From: Portulaca oleracea
Taxonomy: Eukaryota > Streptophyta > Magnoliopsida > Caryophyllales > Portulacaceae
Assembly: GCA_029582165.1 (NCBI GenBank)
Contig: CM055875.1
Span: 13,307,968-13,371,967, forward strand
DNA: 64,000 nucleotides
Direction: 5' to 3'
Each line of letters begins with the position of its first letter. Within the stretch, counting starts at the first letter, position 1. Position numbers and translations under genes: made by a program. A model generated the notes under the pieces. The model saw only the letters and a list, made by a program, of their open reading frames with translations, had not been told where the DNA came from and made no database searches. This document shows, in pieces, positions 49,385-60,916 of this stretch.

Positions 49385-50784
49385 TGGTGGCATTAACCCA
49401 AATTATGTGAAAGTGTAATAACGACAAATCATCAACTCGATTTAAAAAACTAATGAAGAGTGATATTTTCCAAATACAACTGAAACCATCATCAATTAAC
49501 AACTCAAGAGGATTGAGTTATAAAAGAGGGATACTTCTTTAAATAATAAGACCATAGAAAATGAGGGTCAAACAAAATTATGTAGCATAGTAAAATTACT
49601 AATAAGTTAGACCATATAAAAGAGTGTATTTGCATCCCTTCATTGCAAAAAAAAAAAAATGGATGAAAGAAAAACAAAAATACATCCCTGCTCTTTTAGA
49701 TATATGCATATATGGAGCATCATCTCATAATTGGCCTTTCTTATCTATATAATACTGTAGTAATGGATCATCACCAACCTTGCAATTTTCTACGGTCTAA
49801 CAACATACACACACTAATTAAAAAGACTCAAAATCCCATAAAATGCGAGCAAACAAAAAAAAATTGTAGACAATTTTGTTCGATCAGAGAAAAAAAACTC
49901 CATAGATGGATAAATCTCAGATCTAGACAAAGCAAGTTGTTATACAATAAATATACAATCAATTACTACTGCCACACCCACTCACCGTCATCCCCCCACT
50001 CACTCTCCAGTATATGCGCAGACAGCGCAGTTCTAACCACTCATGCATTCTGTTTTTGCTTTTGATCTCATGTAGAACTTTATAATCTCCTCCGCCAACT
50101 CTCTAATTAATGAAGCTCTAAACTTGATTTATTTATAACTTTTTTTTTGTTTAAATTGGCAGGAAACCTACCTAATTTCTTTCTGGTTGTGACTGGTCAT
50201 TGGAAGGTGTATGATGATGTAGAAGAAAGGAAGACGGGTAAGATTGTGTTTCTATTTTTCCCCCCGTTAAGTTCGTTGTATGCATGTTTTAAGTGGTGCT
50301 ATAATTTTGTTTTATCAATTGCTTCAATTCCTCCAAACTAAGCTTTGAATTTGCTATCTATCAATTGAAATCTCATGTTGCTTTAGTTAAGAAGATTTAA
50401 TAGGAACCAGGTATGGGTATGGCACAGGAAGACTGAGTCAATCGGGATGAAGCAAAGACCACGGTTATGGCGTGTGACGAACGGGTTATTCTGCCAAAAA
50501 ATTCAAATTTTGGAGAGTGATCCTAAGATGCGACGAGGAAGTTTTCTTGAGCATTTTGATCTCATTTTAAAAGACGTTTTTATGTATAGTAATTCTTTTT
50601 AAGCATTGGTTTGTTCTAAAAAAACATTTTTTTATATGACTTATAGCCTGTATTCAACCAGAGAAATGGAGTTTATATTTATATTTACTGTAAAAAAAAA
50701 AAACTAGAATATATATTTGCCTATTTGTGGTGGTGTAATTTGGATGGGGTTTGCCCTCAAGAATTCAAAAAGTCCAATACCACA
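49379..50784. other. Spacer, nothing recognised
   Basis: AT-rich with ORFs at 49712-50065 and 50147-50341 that match no family I know and lack splice or codon support. Confidence 0.4.
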
Positions 50785-52197
50785 TCTATAATAATATAAA
50801 AGTAATATATTCGAAATTTGAAATACTCAACACAGAGTGATTGTAGGGGTTATCAACCAATCAGATTAAAGAAAAAAAATTGATTTAAAAATACATTAAA
50901 AAATTCCCGCCCATGAAATAATAAAAAAAATGATTTAAAAAAATAATAAACAAGAAGTCTAATCAAATTAAGAGTCTATCTTATCTAATTAGAAATATAC
51001 TTCCCAACCCAATTAGGAGTCTAACTCCCACCCAAATCTTACCTCTCACCTAAATCAAATTAGAACTCTATCTCTCGCCCAAATCTAATTAGGAGTTTAC
51101 CTTCCGACCTAATATATAAACATCGAAACATCTTTCATTCTCTTCCAATCTGTCAACTATTAACATTTGAAGCAACCATTATTTTTTCACTAATTAGGAC
51201 TTCCATCCTTATATTATCTTCACATCTTTCAGCATATTCAAATTTATTTAGGTGCAGGGTATTTTTAGATTTTTCAAAACCGTTAAAGAAAAGCTTTATT
51301 ATATAATTCTTTTTCTAATGCATGGATAACCATGATATGTTTGCACAGGCAACACTTACAGCAAGATTATGCATATCTCTCATTGTTAAATTCCATTTAG
51401 TCATTATGGTTGGGTTGATTAATTGATATTTTTCCACTAATTTGTGGGGTTTTATGTTATGCATTGTTATACAAGGTGTTGGTCACATATACAAAGGTAT
51501 GTCTGTATAAGAGTGAAATGATGTTTTGCCCTCATATCTAAATCCTAATTCTTTTGTCTTAGTTTATATTTGGATAGGTTGTAAATAATCTACCTTCTAT
51601 TAATGATATGTTAAAGTGAATCCGAGCAAGTTCTCCTGGTGTACGAGTGACACTAAAGGTAAAACATTAAGGCTACATTGCTAAAATTTAGGAAGCTCTC
51701 AATAGTAGAAAAATTGATGAACGCCAGTTGTGTATAGTGGAGATTGCTCATATAATTAAGAGGAATATTTTTTACTAACATACTGCATTTAGGAATTCAT
51801 TCAAGCATCATATGTGTATAGGTAATATTTTGCATGGATTAATACATGGTTATATAGGATATTTGATACTGGTGTATAGAGTTCAATGAGTTTTGCCCTT
51901 TAATTTACGACATGGTAATAAAGGTCGTTGCCCTTTCGACTTATACGATATTATTTATGAATAATTAATGCCCCATGTTTCTTTTCCATCAAATATAATA
52001 GGCAATGAGCGATTTCTAAATTATGAGTTAATTGAATTTTTTCTCTCTAAATTGCAAAATGTAGGGTAAGATTGTTACATTCGACCATTCCATTTTCCGC
52101 CGGGCAAGATTCCGAAATATTGGTTTTTATCATTCCAAATCACTTCTTTTTTTTACTAATTTTAAATACCCCGTGCATCGCACGGGTTAAAGACTAG
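50785..52197 (+). mobile_element. Non-autonomous Helitron, complete ends (1413 bp)
   Basis: Starts TCTATAATAATATAAAAG after a host A (50784) and ends with hairpin CCCGTGCATCGCACGGG, TTAAAGACTAG and a host T (52198). Its 5' part is near-identical to the 41568 and 53138 copies. No Rep/helicase. Confidence 0.88.
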
Positions 52198-52328
52198 TTA
52201 ACATAATGTATATACACCCCCCAATCTCTTTAATTTCTTATTTTTTTAATTGTGAGATCAAACTCCCTTTAATTTCACAAATGTGTATTAGCAATCTATC
52301 ATTGTATTTGTGTATTATCTATTTTATA

Positions 52329-52565
52329 TACTCCCTCCATTTTATATTAATTATCACTTCGTAGATGTTATATACTTTATAGTGTCTAATATCCTTCCCT
52401 AACTTAGAAAATTTTAGATACAAAACAAAGAAGGAAAGTACATGTTAAGAATTTGAAAATTTTCAAGGTTTGACTAAATTATAAATGATAATTATTACAA
52501 TTAAGCTGAAACTGACAATAAATATTTTTTATTAGAAATATCTGATTCCAAATATATAAATTATC
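52329..52565. mobile_element. Possible Stowaway-like MITE, one end clear
   Basis: The left end ACTCCCTCCATTTTATATTA is typical, but the expected inverted GGAGGGAGT at the right is not found before 52600. It could be a truncated copy. Confidence 0.35.
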
Positions 52566-52784
52566 AGTCACCCTATATAAAAGTGATCTACACAAAATTA
52601 TACTATCGTGATGATAAACTTATAGCAATCTTTTTGTTTATTGTCCAACAGTATCAACAACTTATTATGAAATCTTTTTGTTTGATAATTCATTTATACT
52701 TTTCTCAAATTTGTACATACATACATTTACAATTTAGTTTCTATTTTTAATAAATATTTGTTTTGTTATATCCCGTGTAATGCA

Positions 52785-53137
52785 CGGGATGCGTAGGTTG
52801 TGTCAATGAGTACAAATGATACCCTAATCGAATCAACTCCTTCCATTAAGCTTATTTTAAGCGCTTTTTGAAATATAAAAAATTATGTATAAAAGTATAA
52901 TTTTATTCAATTTATATGTAATAGTGTAGTTCTAGAATTCAATCACATCATTAAATTTCATCTTAATCTATATATAATAATATAGTTTTAATGACAGAGC
53001 AAGACGTTTTCCCAAGAGTCATATAATTCAAAATAACTTCTTTTTTACTTGAATTGAGGATATTATTAACATATTTATGTTTATTTTATTTATTAAACTA
53101 TTTAAATATCCCGTGCATCGCACGGGTTAAATACTAG
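52785..53137 (+). mobile_element. Helitron 3' portion
   Basis: About 350 bp matching 43820-44179 (starting GATGCGTAGGTTGTGTCAAT versus GATGCGTTGGTTGTGTCAAT) and ending with the hairpin CCCGTGCATCGCACGGG and TACTAG at 53137. The 5' end was not found. Confidence 0.75.
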
Positions 53138-54698
53138 TAATAATGTAAAAGTAATATATTCGAAATTTGAAATACTCAACCCAGAGTGATTGTAGGGGTT
53201 ATCGGCCAATAAGATTAGAGAAAAAATCGATTAAAAAATACAGTAAAAAATTTCCGACCATGAAATAATAAAAAGAAATCGATTAAAAAAATAATAAACA
53301 AGAAGTCTAATCAGATTAAGAGTCTACCTTATCTAATTAGAAATCTACTTTCCAACCCAATTAGGAGTCTAACTCGCACCCAAATTTAGTTAGGACTCTA
53401 CCTCTCACCCAAATCTAATTAGGACTCTACCTCTCACTCAAATCTAATTAGGACTCTACCTCCCGACCTAATATATAAACATTGAAACATCTTTTATTTT
53501 CTTCCAATCTGTCAACTATTAACATTTGAAGTAATCACTGAATTTTCGGTAAACCTACAAACAAGTTAGTTTCCGAAAAGTACTATAAATTTGAAGCAAT
53601 TATTGAATTCTCCATTTTCCCAAAAGGAAAATCCTCTCTCCATAATAATGTTTCCGCAATGGTGTTACCCCTTGCTTTTCATCCAACTCTGATGTTATTA
53701 ATACTTCTTCCTCTCCATAATTTTTTTTTTTTTTTTTTTTGCAATTGGGGGAGAGACTTGTAGTGAATGAGGATATGGTGTGAATTTTGGATGAATTTAG
53801 GGCTTGGTGTTAAAATTTGTATAGAATTCGTACACGGAAGTGGCAAATTTTATGTTTTAAGGTCCTATGAGTGTGTCACATCTGTGCTGAAAGGGTTCAT
53901 ATTGATTGGACATGATAGTCAAGAGGCAGTGGTCGGGTGTCCAACGATAGCGAGCAGTGATTTCATGGAAGATGATACATCCACCGTTAGGATTTTTCCC
54001 CTTTTTTCAATTACGAGTTTCATTGTATTTTGAGTTTGATTTTTCAGTTAAGATTTTTGTTTTTACTTACCTTTATAATTTGGATGTTGAATCTTCATAT
54101 GGATCATGTCTTTTGACGTATCAAACAGCAGAAGATGATGTAAGCTTGAGAGGCCACAACACCTCAAGTTATTAAATTGCTTATGTATAAACACCTTAAG
54201 TTGTTATTGATGTATTTAACAGTGAATGCTGAGTTTGTGTTTCTATAGTTATTCTCAAGTTTGTACTTTATACTTTTAACTTTTCATATAATATTAATGA
54301 AAGGGTGCATGACATGTACTTTACTCATCAATGATGATAGAACTGATATACTCTAGTTAAGAGATTCATTTATAATATATGGTTCTTTTATTTTCATTAT
54401 TATGGATAGCTACCTACAATGTTTTGAGTTGGATTGTATTTTTTCTACTTGCAACTTATATGTTATAATATTGATTCGAAAATATCATTTATTTATATTT
54501 ACTGTCACACTTTCTACAGGTAAGATATGTGCTATACAATCCTTGGAACAATTTATTTATATGTTTATTGAACAACGTAATAGAATTTACATTGTGAATA
54601 GATTTATTTTCTGTTTTGTACATATATTTATATTATAGGGTTTTATTATTAAATTCAAGAATTTATTTTAAGATATCCGTGCATAGTACGAGTTTAAC
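53138..54698 (+). mobile_element. Diverged Helitron directly adjoining the previous one
   Basis: Starts TAATAATGTAAAAGTAATAT, a variant of the family 5' end, immediately after the CTAG of the preceding copy, and continues with GAAATACTCAACCCAGAGTG. A degenerate 3' end (ATCCGTGCATAGTACGAGTTT..ATAG) lies at about 54673-54698. An 88-codon ORF (53767-54033) inside is unrecognised and might be captured sequence. Confidence 0.6.
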
Positions 54699-54699
54699 A

Positions 54700-54767
<68 letters not shown>

Positions 54768-55024
54768 TAATAATTATAATTATAATTATTAATAATTTTG
54801 TAATATGACAATTAGTAATTAATAATAAACATATATATTAATAATTAATAAGTAATTATTATAATTACTTAATGATAATTCATAATTATTAATAAATAAT
54901 AAATAATTATAATTATTAATAATTAATATAATAAAATTATGATTGATAAAATTGCAATTAAAAATTATTATTGTTAATTATTAGCCATTGATAATATTTA
55001 TTAATTATTAAAATTTTATTATTG

Positions 55025-55058
<34 letters not shown>

Positions 55059-55197
55059 AATAAGTCCTATAACTATAGCTTTGATTCCATTCCACTGTTC
55101 ACCAAACACTTTCATTTCAGGGTTCTAATTCCATACCAACCACTAGAATTCTAATTCCATACCCAACCCATTCCACTTTTTTCTCCAAACAAGCCCT
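54699..55197. repeat. AT-core / (TGA)n element of the CCAAACAAGCCCT-ended family
   Basis: (AAT)n, a nearly pure A/T block, (GAT)n at 55026-55056, then GATTCCATTCCACTGTTCAC and an end CCAAACAAGCCCTTAG. This is the same layout as 38478-39570 but the left end is not resolved. 55198-55730 shows nothing recognised. Confidence 0.5.
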
Positions 55198-55729
55198 TAG
55201 ATACCTCCCAGATTTGAGGGGTATCAAACATATCCCTTTTGTTGTAGCATTTTTAAAAGTAAAAAAGAAAATAACTTTGGTAAGCTTCTTTGCAACAAAC
55301 TCATTCCGCCGCCATCTCATGCAACACAGTTGTACCGTCAACCATTTTTTCCGGCGAAGCAAGTTCAAATCTGGGTTAGGAGAGCAAAGAGTTTAACTGA
55401 TGGTGAAGCTTTCTGTTGTACTTACCAAGCCGATAATCAGATGAATTTTACAACTGAATCAATATTGTTTCTCTACTCTCGCTAGAAAACGAACCCTACA
55501 AAACTTCACTTTAAAGCCTTCAATAATTAATGGCTGGATAGTTAAAATCTTTGGATATGGCGAAAAGGATCGAGCAAGGGAAATGGTAGCTGGTGGAAGA
55601 TAGGTGTTGGGCTTGCGAATAGAGACAATTGAGTGAATGAGTTTGTTGTAGTCGGGCGGGCATTAATTTTATTTATTTATTTATTTATCTATCTATTATT
55701 ATTATTATTGTTATTATTTCACACTTAAA

Positions 55730-55856
55730 ATTTGATTCCATTCTCTTTCTCACCAAACACACATAGTTTAGGAATCTAATTCCATTCCCAACCCTCCAGG
55801 GTTCTAATTCCATACCCATCACTTTCCAGAATTCTCACCAAACATGCCCTAGAGAG
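55730..55856. repeat. Further end fragment of the CACCAAACATGCCCT family
   Basis: TTGATTCCATTCTCTTTCTC, GGGTTCTAATTCCATACCCA and the end CTCACCAAACATGCCCTAGA repeat the subterminal pattern of the neighbouring copies. Confidence 0.5.
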
Positions 55857-55943
55857 AGACCAAACTTGTAACACAAAATGATTAGATCACGGAGCTTAGT
55901 GATTATCTCTCTTTTTCACCAATACAACAAAAAAATGGCTTTA

Positions 55944-56280
55944 TAGTCTGTTTGGGGGGGGGGGGGGAGGGGAGAGGAGGGGATGGGAGGGAAAGGGAGA
56001 ATATTTATTTCAATCTTATTTGGATTATAAGTGGAGGGAAATGAAAAGCAAGAGAGATTAATTGTTGTGTTTGAATTAGAAAAAAAAAAGAGGGGGAAGG
56101 GAGGAAAAATGAAGTAGTTATTATATAAATAAAGTTATTTTCTTTTTATTAATGCATAATGAGTTCTCTTCCCCTCTGTTAACCCTCATATCGAGGGTTA
56201 ATGAAAAGGGGGTTAATGGAGGGGAATGAAGGTAAATAGTTCCTTTCCCCTCCCCTCTTATTAATTTTTCCAAACAAGGG
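55944..56280. mobile_element. MITE-like element with G14 and CCAAACAAGGG end
   Basis: Left end TATAGTCTGTTTGG followed by G14 (55954-55967) and purine-rich GGGAGGG; right end CCTCCCCTC..TTTTTCCAAACAAGGG. The two halves are roughly inverted. It is about 337 bp long and non-coding, and abuts the copia LTR. Confidence 0.55.
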
Positions 56281-56285
56281 TATAT

Positions 56286-56532
56286 TGTTAGGATATATTT
56301 TGTATCTTTTCTTTTCTTTTTGTTTCTTCTGTCAGCTGTTGCTGCGGTTGTAGTTTGTTAGGTTAGTTTGTTAGGTTTGTTCCTTTTCCTTTCTTTCTTG
56401 TTCTTGGTTTTGCATCTGTATAAATAGGGTACTTAACCTTCTCTCTTTATTCATTCAATAAGACACATTTCCATTCTGTGTTTTCCCTCTCTTCTTCTTT
56501 GGCTCAACTCATCGAGCTGTTTTCTGTCTTCA
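56286..56532 (+). repeat. 5' LTR of a Ty1/copia element (247 bp)
   Basis: Starts TGTTAGGATATA and ends TCTTCA, with a TATAAATAGGG promoter (about 56420) and AATAAG near 56457 that may serve as polyadenylation signal. It is preceded by TATAT (56281-56285), the candidate 5-bp duplication. The 3' LTR would lie beyond the window. Confidence 0.85.
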
Positions 56533-56547
56533 TGGTATCAGAGCAGG
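56533..56547 (+). promoter_or_regulatory. Primer-binding site, initiator tRNA-Met type
   Basis: TGGTATCAGAGCAGG directly follows the LTR and matches the complement of the plant initiator tRNA-Met 3' end, the usual copia primer. Confidence 0.9.
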
Positions 56548-56582
56548 TTGCTTTCTGATCCTGCATCTCCTGCACTTTGGCT

Positions 56583-57857
56583 ATGGCAGAAAGTCCAGCA
56601 ACACCAAAAACCGAGAGTCCAGAAAATCCTTCTTCAACTCCACTAAACAGATTACCCATCATTGACCCTTGTGATCCTCTTTACATCCACCCATCAGATC
56701 AACCAGGTTTATCTCTGGTGGCTGAACCATTCAATGGAGAGGACTTTGATACTTGGAAGAGGTCAGCCACCATTGCCTTGTCAGCCAAGTACAAAGTGGC
56801 CTTCATTGATGGTTCTTTATCAAGGCCTGCAGAAGACTCGCCTCTCCTGCCATATTGGAGAAGAGGGAATGACATGGTCTTATCTTGGATACTCAATTCT
56901 TTGTCCAAGAATATAAGAGACGGTGTGTTGTACTCAACATTAGCCAAAGATTTGTGGGATGAGTTATCAGAAAGATTTGGGCAGAGTAATAAGGCTAAAC
57001 TATACTCAGTGCAACAGGAGGTTTCAAGGCTTTCCCAAGACTCTCTGGACATAGCAAGTTACTTCACAAAGGCCAAGAATTTATGGGATGAAGCCAGTTC
57101 TGTCAGCAGTTTTCCCAGATGCCAATGTGGAAAGTGTACATGTGATCGAAGAATAAATAAGAAGATCGAGGTACATTTTGAAGAGCAGAAATTGCTTCAA
57201 TTTCTAATGGGGCTCAACAACAGTTATACAGCAGTTCGAGGCAATATCCTCATGATGTCTCCCCTTCCTTCCCTCAGTCAAGTCTATTCAATTCTCATTC
57301 AAGAGGAAAGACAAAGGCAAGTTCATGATATAGTCAATTTTTATCTGATTCTGCTACCTTCTATGCCTCTAGAAATATTCAGAATGGACCTCCAAGAACT
57401 GTCAATGAGAAAGGAAGAAATGAATCCAAGAAAACCTTGTTCTGTGATCATTGCAAAAGGAATGGCCACACCATTGACAAATGCTATAGACTCCATGGGT
57501 TCCCTCATAATCACCCAATAAATCAAAACAGACAGCAAAGACAACAAGGTGCACCAAGAAGAGTTGCCAATAGTGCCTGGAATGAAGCAGAATCAGTAAC
57601 TTCTTTAGCTGAGATTGTTGCACCTGAAAGGAGTTCAACAGCAGGAAATTTACCTTTTAATCAAGATCAAGCAAAGTTATTACTGCAACTCCTCATGGCC
57701 AGCTTGAACACACAGGACTCAAACAAAAATGATGGTGATACCATGTCTGGTAATAGCTATACCTTTTTTCAGCATTACTTATCTAATGGTGTGAGTTATG
57801 CTTGTGTTGCACTAGAGAATGCTTGGATCCTAGATTCCGGGGCTAGTGATCATATGT
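56583..57857 (+). pseudogene. Ty1/copia gag and start of protease, frameshifted and interrupted
   Basis: From the ATG at 56583: a gag of the UBN2/Retrotran_gag type (PFNGEDFDTWKRSATIALSA, LWDELSERFGQSN), then a frameshift near a T-run at about 57337, after which a CX2CX4HX4C zinc knuckle appears (57443-57484; CDHCKRNGHTIDKC). The frame then runs to the protease active-site block DSGASDHM (57833-57856), where the Ty3-type LTR derivative is inserted. The gag binds RNA and forms the particle. The short LTR and gag style resemble Ale/Retrofit-type elements (inference). Confidence 0.88.
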
Positions 57858-58073
57858 TGTAAAACCCCGAAATTTTTTTTGGTTAGCGCGACCGTTAGTT
57901 CCGTTTGGCAGACCGTTGGTGTTGAGTTTAAGTTTCGAGGACGAAACTTCTTTTAAGGAGGTAATGATGTAAAACCTCGAATTTTAGGAAGAACAGAATC
58001 GTTAGAATTATTGCCGAACCGTTAGGCTTAAGTTTAAGTTTCGAGGACGAAACTTCTTTTAAGGGGGTAATGA
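57858..58073 (+). repeat. Two tandem LTR-head plus pol-tail modules
   Basis: 110- and 106-bp units each join about 60-70 bp of LTR start to the same 3' pol/polypurine sequence. They share AAGTTTCGAGGACGAAACTT and GGTAATGATGTAAAACC, but differ between these blocks. Confidence 0.9.
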
Positions 58074-58470
58074 TGTAAAACCCCGAAAAATCCAAAGATG
58101 TTGACCGTGACGTCGTTAGTATATTATGTTTGACTTCGTTATTTATTATTATTCGTTGTGTTTATTTTTGCTAACACTTGAGCTCGTAGGATCGTGAGGG
58201 ACTAACAAGGGTATATCGGTAATTTCGTGGGTTTAGTATTATTAGTTTTACTCTATTTTAGTATTATTATTAATATTATTGTGTTATATGAATAATTACG
58301 TGAATATTATTTTGTTATGTGTTTTCTATTAATAATATTATTATTAGTATTATTATTATTATTACTATTATTATTATTAGTTTGTTTTTAGAAAAATCGG
58401 ATTTTAATTGTTTTAGTTTTGGGTTGGGTTAGGATTGAGAGTGTTTAGTTGGGCCTTAATTGTTAGATAA

Positions 58471-58477
58471 TATAAAA
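58471..58477 (+). promoter_or_regulatory. Probable LTR TATA box
   Basis: TATAAAA followed within 10 bp by a CT-rich start region (CCCCTCCCTCTCTCTC). The other copy has TATAAAAG at the corresponding place on the minus strand (near 48940). Confidence 0.6.
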
Positions 58478-58481
58478 ACCC

Positions 58482-58624
58482 CTCCCTCTCTCTCAAACCC
58501 TAATCTCCTCTCCAACCAAACCCTAACCCTAGCTTTTCTCTCCCCCCCTCTCTCCCTTGGCTGCCTCCTCTCAGCCGGCACCACCGCCGCACCGCGCCTG
58601 CACCACCGGCAACCGCCCAGGGTC

Positions 58625-58665
<41 letters not shown>

Positions 58666-58970
58666 GCGTCTCTCTCTCCCTCTTTCCTGTTGCACCACCA
58701 CCAACCATCACCACCAGATGCAGTTGCCGCCCCCTCGCGCGACCATACATGGTCAAGACCGCCGGAAACCGCCGCATGACCACCGACAGACCCACAGACG
58801 AGAGAAGAAGGGCAACAGACACACCTGTTGCTGCTGTGCGCGAGAAGCCCGATGATTCCCACTGCCCCGACACCGACCACCCCAGCACCACCTCCCGACT
58901 CTCCGACGACTCCCCCACCACCGGAAACCACCAGCCCCGCCGCCCACAGCCCAACACAACCCTTGCGTAA
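58482..58970 (+). other. GC-rich, CT-repeat leader of the LTR
   Basis: Unusually GC-rich for the window, with (CT)n at about 58630-58662. Open frames on several strands and frames are compositional; none has a recognisable domain. The corresponding part of the other copy (48460-48900, minus) is also GC-rich but of different sequence. Confidence 0.6.
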
Positions 58971-60767
58971 AAACCCTATTTGCAGTTTCAAGTTTTCCTT
59001 TTATTCTTTGTAGTTTCTGATTTTATTTATCTTTTGTTATTATTAGTACTAATGCTTGTAAATTGATCTACATTATGTAAATATCAAATTATGATTCTTG
59101 GTTGTTAGTATAGATTGGTTATATGTTTTCTTTTATTTCATTTATGTGGCTAATATGTGATTAATTTAGTATACTATGTGTTAAATCATGTTTAGAGTTT
59201 AGATAATATTATTCTTGTATGTGTGAATTAGGATGTGTAATTATCAAGATTAATTTTTGTTCATTTAGTTAAGTATTCATATGTTTTCCTTGATTCTGTT
59301 AGGTGTTTAATAGTATGTTTAATCTTGTTAAATAAGTTGAGATTGATTAAATTAGTAAAGTACGATTCTTGCTTATTAGTTTAATTAGTTTCATGATTCT
59401 TGACTTAATCTTGTTTAAAGCAATTGGTTGTTGGGATTCTTGATTAGTAGTTCAAATGTTTATATATTCTTTATAGTTTATTCACATGTTCTTTAAGTTC
59501 TTTCTTGTTTATTGGTTAAGAAATTCATGTTTAGGTTAGTGTTAATATTTCATGCATGCTTTTAGGGTTAGTAGAAATATTAAAGTTGATTTCATGTTTT
59601 ACATTTTAGTTTTGATGATAGGAGGTTTGATGTTTGGACCTTAGTTGGCTTAGGTTAATTACTTTGGACCTAAGTTACTGTTTTAGGCCCAAGTTAGGAC
59701 CCATGGATCGGTTGGTGAAAGTTAGAACCGAAATAATCAATTATATGGGAACCGGGTGCGGGACAGTTTTGATGGGGTCTAAAGATCGGGTCACCACAAC
59801 TAGTGTAGTTGTCTTTTGATCGAACCCTTTGGACTGGAGTTTCCCTTAGATGTTAGCTTTCATAGGAATTTTACGGACCGGACTTTGGATTTTATAAGTC
59901 GAGTTATACCCCGATTACCAGACCTAGATCAGTTCTGGACAGGTTGGGAAGATGACGGTTTTAGAAGACTTTAAAGTGTGTGTTGGGTCTCGAGTTCAAC
60001 TTAAGAGTTTTAATAGACATTTCGTGGTTTCCGAAAAGTCCAAAACCAGACCCATAGGATGTCGGGAAGTCAAGTTACGACCCTTTTTGTGTGGATGCTG
60101 AAATCTGTCTTGTTATGTGAAATTGTTAATGAATGTGTTGTTGATTGAAAAGGTTTATTTGGTGCTATTATGCGATTACTTGGAATGTGTTAGGTAATTT
60201 AAAGTGTAAATTCATGATTGATAGAAACCTATAGTGTTCCTAGGGGAGGGTTAGTTAGAAGGTAGTTAATACTAACTTCGAAGGGCGCGTTTTGATTAGA
60301 ATAATTAGTCTATTTTAGGCCCAAGCTAACTCGCGTCGTTAGTGAGCTCAAGTGTGTTCGTTTTGCTGTGAAGTGAAGTTAACCAGGTAATTGTCTATGC
60401 TCTAATCCCCACCGGGATTCTCTTTAAATGTGTTTTGATGTTTTATAATCTATTTTGAGAATTGCATCCCGAAAGGGGACTTTTGTGGAAATACGACCAT
60501 CTTTTTTTGTTAATCTTTTTGATTCGATTGTGATCTTGGTTTATTTGAGTTGAGAAATTGGATGGTCTTTTATTCGAAGTTTTGTTAATGGTTTTGATAA
60601 CTTGGGATGGTTTGACTTGAGAGTCGTGAGTTGAGTTTGAATACTATGTAAATAATTCAAGTGGAAACATTAAGCGGGTTTCGGGGGATAACCTGTTGTG
60701 CAGGTGTAACAACCTGCAGGGTTATGGACCAGGAGATCAGGGCTTCCTTCCCTGATATAGGATAGAA

Positions 60768-60916
60768 TTTTTGATGCCTTTGGTAGGCGATATTATTTAT
60801 GCCTTTGGTGGGCGATGTTCTTGATGCCTTTGGTAGGCGATGTTTTGATGCCTTTGGTGGACGATATTATTTATGCCTTTGGTAGGCGATGTTCTTGATG
60901 CCTTTGGTAGGCGATG
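60768..60916 (+). repeat. Six-unit GCCTTTGGTRGGCGAT array in the LTR
   Basis: Units of 22-28 bp with constant core CCTTTGGTAGGCGAT and alternating spacers, giving a roughly 76-bp higher-order period. The same array is present in the other LTR (46355-46505, opposite strand). Confidence 0.9.

Noticed and set aside
58456..58991. ORFs up to 163 codons on both strands in the GC-rich LTR leader, and the similar ones at 48468-48906
   Set aside because: Compositional: GC-rich, CT-repeat sequence with few stops; no domain, and the two LTR copies do not share a protein.
60768..60916. Regularly spaced repeat array resembling a CRISPR layout
   Set aside because: Units are 22-28 bp with a 15-bp core and no unique spacers, inside an LTR of a plant retrotransposon and present in both copies.
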